Source of the DNA: Diospyros lotus
Lineage: Eukaryota; Streptophyta; Magnoliopsida; Ericales; Ebenaceae
Direction of reading: 5' to 3'
Assembly: GCF_014633365.1 (NCBI RefSeq)
Contig: NC_068347.1
Span: 22,714,433 to 22,778,432 of the forward strand
DNA: 64,000 nt
In this document: one piece after another, positions 55,261 to 64,000 of the stretch
Position numbering within the stretch: the first letter of the stretch is position 1
Layout: the number at the start of each line of letters is the position of its first letter
The notes under the pieces: model-generated
The model's input: only the letters and a program-made list of their open reading frames with translations
Databases searched by the model: none
Told to the model about the DNA's origin: nothing
Made by a program: the position numbers and the translations under genes

Positions 55261-56127
55261 TTTGAAGAACTGTCACAAAATTTTAGAAAATAATCTAATA
55301 TTCATGTTAACTCTTCTTTTTAATTTTAATTTATTTAATTAATTTATTCCATTATTCTTTTAAAAAATATATTTTTAATCTAATCAATTAAGTAATTTTT
55401 TAATTTATATTAAAAAATATAAAATATAATTTTGAAAATTAGTGGTTTGATTATTATATAATTAATATGCACGAGTATATTGAAGGGAATTACTAATATG
55501 ACAATATAGGCAAAAATAAATTTTTTACCAGTGTATTAGATACACGCAGCGAAATATAACATACACATCATATATAATTTGGGTATTTAAGCAACACTCA
55601 TATTCAATAATTAAATATATAATAAATTATATACCTGATGTTCGATGTAAGGTTGGGGCATAGAAACTATTTTTATACTGAGACTGTGTCCACCTCATGA
55701 TGTGGTGATCCTAGTTATTCCACACCTAATATATATGCAGTAGGGCATCGTTTTGGTCACCTCTTCCTGTACTAGACATAAAGGATCTATGTATTACTGG
55801 TGTTCATGTCTCAAAATTATATGCGTAACTGTTACACATATAATTACTATCATATGTAAGAGGAAGAAGAAAAAAGAATAAAAGAAGCAATGTAGGTGAG
55901 AGAAAAGAGAGAGAGGGGCAAAGGCTCTGCCTCTGTCCTTTTCCCTTTATCTTCTTTTCTCTTCCTTAATTCAAATTTTTTTTCACGTCCGCCGCCCCAC
56001 CATCTCAATTATGCAAGCAATAATTTAGAGGTTACTATGTAATTTTACTATGCACTTTCACTAAATACTGTGCAAATTTTGATGTCGCCTCTTACTAAGC
56101 AATTTTTAATTGATTTCACACTATGCA
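55261..56127. other. Spacer, possibly a decayed retroelement
   Basis: Mostly AT-rich with a short GC-richer block near 55990. The words CTATGCAC and similar recur here and just after 58777, so the LTR at 56128 inserted into this sequence. No gene seen. Confidence 0.35.
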
Positions 56128-58777
56128 TGTAATATCCCAGATTTTTCAAAAGGGGCTCAAAAGTAATTTTAACGTGGGTCATAGGTGAAATTATCAAAAG
56201 AGTTTGGACTTAAATATAATTTCTTACAGTTATTAATACCAAATCGACTGCAGGGAATGCTTCAGAGTATAATTGTCTAAGAAAAATGATATGGTCTCGA
56301 TGAGTGTTCTGAGATAGGATTTATGGTAATAAAAGAAATTGGAATTGAGACAGTTTTCGGTATAGCTACAGTTTCAATTTTAGGTTGAAAAACTGAATCG
56401 TCGTAGGAGACTCCCGGGAAGTTAACGGAACCTTAAGAGGGTTTCGATTTTTTATAAGAATCAACCTTGGAGTACTTTCGGAACGAAACAAGGGTCCGGT
56501 GAGGGCGCAGAGACGAAATTGTCCTTATCGAGTAAATTTTGAATTATTAATTTTGAATTTATTGTACCGTAACGCAAATTTATTGGACATTTGAGGGTGT
56601 ATTTACAAATTAAGAAATTTCCAAAGATAACAAGGATGAAATATGAGGATTAAATGTATATTTTCTCATAAGTATATTAGTGTAATATATATAAGTGTAT
56701 AATGGATGGCAGACACTGAGGGATGACATTCACGTGTGAGGGGCCAAATTTGTTGTAATTAAAGGACAACCAATTAAGGCATTGGGATGAGATATTGGAC
56801 ATAAGGATAAGGATAAGGATTAGAGATTGGCTGCAATTATTTGATTATGAAGTGTAAATATATATATATATATATACATATATATGTTGTGTGTACGTGT
56901 GTGTGTGAAAAGGCAGAGGGTCGAGAGAAGTAAATGAGAGACCGAGAGCTATGAGAGATTGAGAAAGAGAGAGGGAGAGAGAGCTCAGATCGATGGTGCT
57001 TCTGAAGGCAACAACGACTGACGGTGAGGTCGCGGCAAGCCACGATGGAAGACGACGGCTGGGCTCGACCATGGCAGCAACTTCGTTGCTGTTGTAGGAG
57101 GCGTGATGTGGCTCTTGGAAGCAGCGGAAAGGCCAAAGGTGTGGCCATGATAGCCGCAAAGATGTTGTTACAACAGCCATTGCCATGAGCAGCGAGCTTG
57201 AGCGGTGCCCTGGGCGCGTGGCAAAGAGCGACCAGTAGCAGCTGGGGTCGATGGCGGACATGGTGCCACCGGCTAAGGTGGTGACGAGCGGTGGAGGCGG
57301 CTGGCTCGTGGGCAGTAGTGGCCTTGCGCGTTGTGCCCGTGTTGCAAAGAAGGAGAAGAAATAGAGGTTGAAGACGAAAAAGAGTAAAGAAAAAAAGAAA
57401 AAAAAAAGAAAAGAAAAGGAAAAGAAAAAAAAAGAGAAGAAAAATGGGAAAAATGGAGAAAAAATCCCGAAAAGGTTTCTGAAAATTTCAAGAATTAATT
57501 TAGGGCTTTAGGAGCATGCACGAGGCCAAGAAATTGTTCGAGCACGCGTTTCAAGGTTAGGGCATGCTTATCGAGAAAACCTGAGATGCTAAGTTAAGGT
57601 GAATAAAATTTCTTAGAAAATTTCAAAAATTTAATAATGTTATTTTATGAATTTTTATAGTGTAAAATTTGAGAAAATAGTTGAGAAATGTTTAGTTTGA
57701 AATTATTAAGGAAAAATATGAAGAAATAGAAAGAAAAATAAAGAAATTACAAGAAATTATGAAAAAATAGGTTTTAATGTTTATTTAAATAAATATGATG
57801 ATTATGGTGCTTTGAGGCTTAAGTTGAAGAGACTTGTGCAAATTTTTAGGTTGACACAAAAATCGAGATGATTCACGTATTTCGAGGAAAGGCACAAATA
57901 TCAAGGTAGCCTGATAAGTTTGAGAAGGTAAGTGGTACTTCTCAACTGGATTTTAGTTTTATGAAAATGCTTGGTTTGTAAGTGGTTCGACCCAAAATTC
58001 GATTTTATGTAAATCATTTTGTCATGTTGTCATGCTTTGATGTGGGTATGTCATGTAGATTGCATTTATATGTTTTGATTTATAAAATATGCATATGAGC
58101 ATGATGAGATTCACGGTCATACGTTGCATAGGTTTGGGATTAGGTACTGGCTTCGTTGCTTTGCCAAGGATGCACCCATATACCCCGATTTGACAGAGAG
58201 ACTGTAAAAATGACAGGTAATCTTAAGGTGTAGTCGACCCAAACATGAGATTTATGATATTATGTGCACTACATACATATATGAGCATTAAATGTTTTGC
58301 TCCCTTGCTTATATGATTCATCATCTAACTTGGGCTTTGCCCCTAGAATATTCAAACATTCCAAATAGAGATTGTAGTAGAAACGAGGATAAATGAAGCA
58401 TGAAATGGCACTTAGCAAAGTGCATGATGAGTTGAATGTATGTTATGTAGTCTATATATTTAAGTTCTACTACTTTGAATTCTGAAAGTTTTGAGGAATG
58501 ATGATGTATAGTCTCATTTATAGTTAATGATGATGTATAATCTTATTTATGGTTAATGAGAATCTAAGAATTGATTTATGATTAATATTAAGATGTTATG
58601 TTCGATTCTAGCTTCCGCATTTAATGTTTGTGTTGATTCTCTTTCAAGATAAATGTATGAAAATTTTGGGATGGATAAGAGCAATAATATGGTTTAGTTT
58701 TAGTAGTATTGAAAAAAAAAACTTATTATCCCAGAGTTTTGGCAAGTAATAGCGCGCTCGGAAAACGGGGCGTTACA
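56128..58777 (+). mobile_element. Long LTR (2.65 kb), probably solo
   Basis: Begins TGTAATATCCCAGATTTTT and ends CGGGGCGTTACA. The flanks ATGCA and GTGTA differ by two transitions and may be a worn target duplication. A GA-rich leader (56900-56990), a GC-rich block (56990-57350) and a purine tract (57350-57475) follow one another, as in the other long LTRs. No PBS or internal coding sequence follows it. Confidence 0.65.
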
Positions 58778-59590
58778 GTGTATTATGCATTATACATTAT
58801 CACTATGCACTATTACCATACATTATGCACTATGCATTTCAACTATGCACTATTGGTAGAGGCCAATGGTCAACATTTGACCAATCAATTTCAGAGACAT
58901 TTTTTGAGCACACGATATCGATACCAAACACAACACTACATGGTATGTGACTTTTTAGGTTTACTACTCTTTAGCAATCAGATAACACCGAAACCCTTTT
59001 CGGTATCGGTATCAGTCAATCCCTTGACCCATCACCAGAACTTCTCCAAATGCTGACAATGTTCTGAGAGTTCCTGAATAGAGCCTGACAACGATTCAGG
59101 ACAATATAGGTGGCAATGAAATCTCACTTTAAGTGAATCTATTACAGTTGACGATTACCATATACTATAATCCTTTCATTACCTAATGTTCCGATTGAAC
59201 GAGAGTCATGGAATGATAAACTAACAAACTCAGTAACTATGTGTTAGATCTCATTAATGTGATTAGATGACACATTAGGAAACACCTTTCTTGACTTTTA
59301 ATCTACCCTGGCCACGGATGTCTTGTCACATCAATAATAGATCACATAGGACGTTCACCCCATCAAATACTGACAAGGGCGACAAATCATATTCCCAACA
59401 CCTGTCTTCATATATCAATAATACGGAATGTGACGCCTCGATCGCCACTGCCGGGTGCCACCATAATCCATGATACAACCCCGGCCTATTACGAATGATG
59501 ACTATGCCTTGCCAACACAAAGCATTAAAATAATATGAAAGCCCTGGGTGGAGTCCAGTGTTCACCGCCTTCGAGCGGTCGAGAACTCTA
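58778..59590. other. Remnant of another retroelement, non-coding
   Basis: Repeated CTATGCACTATT words, then unique-looking sequence without frames. It may belong, with 61096-61690, to one older element split by the LTR between them. This is inference from position and style only. Confidence 0.3.
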
Positions 59591-59591
59591 G

Positions 59592-61095
59592 TGTAAAACG
59601 CATAGGCAACAGAAATTCACTCGAGTCTCGTACCCGATTAGGCCCTTAAAAGATAAATCCAATTACAAATAAATAAACGCCATCATGCCCAATAAAATAT
59701 TCCAACCGTCAAGCATACCTTATAATTCCGACCGTGACCGGTTGGTTCACACACACACACTCTGAATTACTCATAATGGGAACCTTAACTTGATCTTAGC
59801 TAAATTTCATTTAAACATAAGTCGTCACCCGTAGTTAAACACAAAGCATTTATATATTACATAAGTGACACAGGAATTCAACCCGTGTCCTCACTGTTTG
59901 CAATCACGATTAATCGATGTCTCTTCCACTAACATCGCTTTTCTTTCTTGGACCCTAAGCCATCTGTTGGGTTAATGGGGGTAAAGGGATGAATCCGGGG
60001 ACTCAGTAAAGGCAATATGCAGTGCAATAAATTAATAAGCATGACATCATAGATAAAAATGAAGTGCAGCGTGCATGCAAGGCTATCCACCGCACCCTAG
60101 TCCGAATTTTGGTGGCCCCACTGATTCTATTTAGGGCCCCATCTCGAGACTCACACGGCCCAAATCCATAGCGTCATGCCTAGGCACTTCCTCAATGTCT
60201 TATGCAAGTCATGACAAATGTAAATTTACACACAAAACATATTAAACCCTTACCTCGATTAATCTGGTGAAGAAATCGAGAAAACATCCACCTAGCGTTG
60301 CTTTCTAAACTTCCATCTTGTATTCGAATTCTTATTTTGGAGCCTCTGGCACGTTCCTCAAGCTCCATATTAATTTTTAGATTTTTCCCAATTTTTTGGG
60401 AATTTCTAGATATTTTCCCACATTTTTCCATTTTTCTTTTATTTCTTTTCTTTTCTTTCTTCCCTCTTCTTCTTCCTCCCTCTTTCTTTTTCCTCCTGCG
60501 CGCGCACTAGTCCTGCCGCACCTGCCACCGCCGCTGGCCTCCCACGCACCTCCAACCATCGGCTCCTGCCATCACTGTCGGCCATCAATTGCAGCTCCGG
60601 GTCGCCGTCGACCACCATCGACCGCAACCCTCTGCGCATAGCAGCGCACTGCTGCCTGACCACCTCTCGCGATGGCCATGGCAGCTGCTGCCCTTAGCCT
60701 CTGCCACACTGCCTCAGCTGTCGCTTCCTTCCGCCAGCCATCGTCGTGTGCCTCCATGCGAGCCACCATAGCTACTGCTGCCTCCCCCACGAGCTACTGC
60801 CCCGTCGACCATGGCAGCTTTTAGCGCTGCCTCCGGCCACCCTTGCAGCCTCTCTCCCACTTGATCTCCCAGTCTCTACTTCTCTGCTCTCGGCTCCCTA
60901 TCTCTCTCCCACACTCTCTCTCTCTCTTCGTTTCAAAATATTAGAGAAAAACACTCTAGGAAGCTTAGCCTCCAAGCATATGCACCGCCACATATATATA
61001 TATATATTATACATTTATAATTTATACAATTTATTATATAATAAAAATTACATGTAAACCCATAAATTAGTTATTTTAAAGTTAGGGGTGTTACA
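59592..61095 (-). mobile_element. Minus-strand LTR of the long-LTR family
   Basis: On the minus strand it starts TGTAACACCCC at 61095, then shows a GA-rich leader (60960-60860), a GC-rich block (60850-60480) and a purine tract (60480-60400). The block near 60000-60070 (GACTCAGTAAAGGCAATATGC) matches 1660-1710 of the LTR at 1034-3634. The inner end is uncertain; TGTAAAACGC at 59592 is only a candidate. Confidence 0.5.
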
Positions 61096-62040
61096 CGGAA
61101 CCACATATATGAACGTTCTTATCTCACAATTGGATGGTTTGGTTCATTAGCAAATCATGCCCATCAATACAAAAAATAATCGTGTTGGTTCAAGTCTAAG
61201 GATCAACACACCATCACAACTTGATGACATGACCATTATTCATCATGCCATGTGGTAAGTCATCGACGTCACATTAGGCTGATCATTCCCCAACAACCAC
61301 CTACAAATTTACTAGCAACATCTCATGTTATATGACGCGTGACACGCCATTCTCCCATCAGTATCCCCATACTGAATAAGATAACAACCCCTGTGCTAAT
61401 CCATACTTGATTAATCAAAATCATCATCTAAAGAATCTAAAGACTATGAATAGTTTAAGATATTATGTTACCAGAGAATTATGTCACACAATTTCAACAC
61501 CTTGAGAATAAGATTCTTACACAGAAGATCCAAGGACTCATTCATATAATTGATTAGAGAAAATATAAATGAAAAAAACCTTGTCTTTTATAGATTTATA
61601 CAAAAATATAATTAATGCATTAAAACAAGTCCGCTAGATGTCATCCAAATCTAGCATTATGGCACACAACACTAACATATATAACAAGGGGGTTTTGCAG
61701 GTCGGCTGGCTTTACGCGCGCACGGGAGGTCCTAGGATCGAAACTAAGGAAGGTAGCAGATGAAATAAAATTCTAGCATTACCACATGACAAGCAGACAT
61801 GTGACCACATGGCGTGAGAGAGGCGAGACGCACGAGAGGGCGCTGCCGAAAGCCATGTGTGTGCGTGCCGAAAACAACGGGGATTTCAAAACCATCGCAA
61901 AATCTATTATTTCATGGCAGTTCTTAAACTGTCGTAAAAAATACAACTTTGTTGCGGTTATTTCAGCGGTTACTGAAAACCGTCGCTAAATGTTTCACGA
62001 TGACTATATCTACAGCAAAATGACAAAAAAAAAAATTGTC
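61096..62040. other. Decayed repeat sequence
   Basis: No credible gene. The part at 61690-61750 with GGTCCTAGGATCGAAAC resembles a pol III B box, as in tRNA-derived SINEs, but no complete SINE can be delimited. Confidence 0.3.
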
Positions 62041-62065
62041 ACTAAATTTTGATTTTTTTGTAGTG
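62041..62065 (+). repeat. CACTA-type transposon end
   Basis: Sequence ends TTTTTTGTAGTG at 62065, the reverse complement of the CACTACAAAAAA terminus of CACTA (En/Spm) elements. Preceding GTCGCTAAA/TGTCACTAAA words resemble subterminal repeats. The partner end was not found. Confidence 0.35.
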
Positions 62066-62815
62066 ATACGTGACCACTTAATTAGCATTTAATGCATGTT
62101 TGATTTGCTTCATGAAATTGCATATGCGATATATTGTTGCATGTGCTTAAATGTTTCCTATTTAATGCATTAAATCTTGGTTTAAATGCCATTGAATATG
62201 CATAGATGGTCATCTTATTTTTCTTATAACCCAATATTTTAAATGAGGGTTATATTTCATTATCAATAGGTGAATTAAGATTTTACCTTGAATGACCACG
62301 TAAGTTCAATTGATAAATGAATCAAAGTTTTCCAATCTTTCTGGTCATAAGGTGTGGGTTGGTGATCATGAGCATGCATACACATGAAAAATAATTTTGA
62401 GGGCTTCACTAAGTCCGTTCACTACATGTCGATTATTCGACATGCAAGGTAATCTAAGTGTTTCTATGAAAAAAAGATAAAATGGACAATAAAATATTTT
62501 TTTAATTTTTTATTTGGAATATTCTTTTGTTGTAAAATTTAGTTTAATTAATTTATATGAACATTGGAGTATGAGATGTAAGGACTTGATTTGTTAATTC
62601 AATGTTTAATTTTTTATTTTACATCTCGACATATTCAATCTAGATCCTAAATTCTAAACCACATTTTATGCATAAATCTAACTAGTTAGCTTAATTTAAG
62701 GGATTAAAATGGTGAATTCATGGAATAAAGTGAGCAAAAATGTAAAAAAAAAAAAAAAAAAAAAAAAACTTGAATTTCCAAGATGATAACATGCTTGGAA
62801 GAGAAAGACATTACA
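62066..62815 (+). mobile_element. 3' part of a probable LTR ending GACATTACA
   Basis: The LTR end ATTACA at 62815 is directly followed by a Met-type PBS, so at least this part is a 5' LTR. It includes a run of about 27 A's (62742-62768). Its start was not identified. Confidence 0.45.
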
Positions 62816-62817
62816 AT

Positions 62818-62830
62818 TGGTATCAAAGCA
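62818..62830 (+). other. Primer-binding site (tRNA-iMet type)
   Basis: TGGTATCAAAGCA two bases after the LTR end ATTACA, one change from the common TGGTATCAGAGC. Confidence 0.65.
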
Positions 62831-63893
62831 AATATTAAAGAGAGGTTTTCTAAATAAGTAGGTAACTTGAGAAGTACTAATGTTTGAGGGGAAATTGCTT
62901 TAGAGATTTTCCAATTTTCTATGAAACTTTTAATGAGAGCATTTGTTTAGCTAAAGATAGGACCTTGACTCGAATGAAAAGAGACCTACTTTCTTCAAAA
63001 TCCACCTAAGGAACTATTAGGAAGAGGATTTAAGAGAACATAGTGTGATGAAATCAGATGATAATCTATTTGAGCACCTAAAGAGGGTTGAAAATGTCTA
63101 TTGTCGACACCATGATGTGATAGGGTAAAAGATCATAGATCAAGTGGGAATGAAATTTATACTCTAATGGTTAAATGAGAGATGGAAAGAGATAGCTAAC
63201 AAGAGATGTAAGTAAAAAGACATTGAGAATTATGAGAAAACTAACAAGAGATGTAAGGAAAAAGTCATAGAGACTTACGAGCAACTCTTTAAAAGATTAA
63301 GAAAGGGTGTTGTAAAATACTATAAGATATTTACGAAAAATGTAACATGAACGACCTCTAATGTGTGGGGACTATCAACCAAGGTGTGAAAGAAAACAAG
63401 ACTAAATTCAATGGATTCGTTGACCAGGATTGAGGGGACTGTACCAGGTAAGTCACAAATTATCATAGAATCTAGTGAAAGTGAATCGGATGAAGAATAC
63501 AGTGACTTTGGTGAATTAAAAGATAGAACTAGTATTTCTACCCAATAGGGATTTTGGATGGTAGTATCAAGCATAGATAAGAATTTTGATGGTTATGTAT
63601 TCGTATGATTTTGAGGTTATACATGTAGAAAGTACAAGTTATGAGGATATTGTAATGTAATAGGGTGACACGACTTCTTTGGAGATTTACAAAATATTAT
63701 GTCGTAGCAATTTGCATGAAATCAAGGTAGGGTAAATGGGTGGATGCCTTAACCTCAATGAATATGATGTTATCGAAAGTAGTTTAAAGAATAAAAATTA
63801 GTAATCCTAAGAAATGACATTAACTTAAGGGATTGATCTCGATAGACACATATGAATTGCCTCAATAGATTAAGATAACAATAGTTGACTAGT
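62831..63893 (+). pseudogene. Short decayed internal region, possible gag remnant
   Basis: About 1.06 kb separates the PBS from the next LTR start. Broken frames with runs of charged residues are compatible with an ancient gag fragment, but no diagnostic motif (knuckle, protease, RT) is present. The element is either internally deleted or non-autonomous. Confidence 0.3.
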
Positions 63894-64000
63894 TATAATA
63901 CTCAAGAATTTCTAAAGGACTCAAGAGTAATTTATCCTAGGGCAAAAATGAAATTATTAGAAGTTTTGGGGTTAAAGTATAATTTCTTAGAGTTATAAAC
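63894..64000 (+). mobile_element. Start of another LTR, cut by the window edge
   Basis: TATAATACTCAAGAATTT and the following AAAGGACTCAAGAGTAATTT and AAAGTATAATTTCTTA phrases line up with the first 110 bp of the LTR at 56128 (GGGGCTCAAAAGTAATTTT; AAATATAATTTCTTA). Confidence 0.6.

Noticed and set aside
61690..61750. tRNA gene or SINE
   Set aside because: Only a B-box-like GGTCCTAGGATCGAAAC is visible; no cloverleaf or A box at the right distance.

Overview
The window is nuclear DNA of a flowering plant, probably a woody dicot or magnoliid; nothing here fixes the species. The evidence is AT-rich intergenic DNA, GT-AG introns of plant type, two ordinary plant genes, and a large mass of nested LTR retrotransposons and MITEs.

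Only two host genes are supported. ETFA (39441-46138, +, 8 exons, 355 aa) encodes the alpha subunit of the mitochondrial electron-transfer flavoprotein. Tail-to-tail with it, 1.7 kb away, lies a 3-exon gene (47844-48944, -, 172 aa) of the VASCULAR-RELATED UNKNOWN PROTEIN (VUP) family.

The rest is mostly transposons. Element A (6948-16855, +) is a very young Ty3/gypsy element of the Tat type. Its LTRs differ at one site, its TSD is exact (CGCTG) and its gag-pro-pol frame is open for almost 1,700 codons, but the 5' LTR end, primer-binding site and gag start are deleted. Element B (25298-36595, +, TSD TAAAC) is an older, mutation-riddled Tat element of the same layout. In both, the stretch between pol and the 3' LTR carries a spliced gene on the opposite strand, with its own TATA box, leader intron and coding introns. 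These antisense genes are the most interesting content of the window.

Layout: 1-3634, minus-strand long LTR with Met-type PBS; 3900-4690, L1 LINE remnant; 4740-6952 and 16856-20250, diverged LTR-like copies, the first split by element A; 20745-21296, foldback elements; 21830-24546, solo LTR; 25298-36595, element B inside a short dispersed repeat whose empty paralogue lies at 21590-21790; 37563-38815, tandem repeats and a 32-bp minisatellite; 39300-48944, the two genes; 48945-56127, AT-rich DNA with a 156-bp hAT-type MITE; 56128-64000, further long LTRs, a CACTA-like end and a decayed element.

The long LTRs (1034-3634, 21830-24546, 56128-58777, about 59.6-61.1 kb) share one internal order: GA-rich leader, GC-rich block, pure purine tract, always on the transcribed strand.
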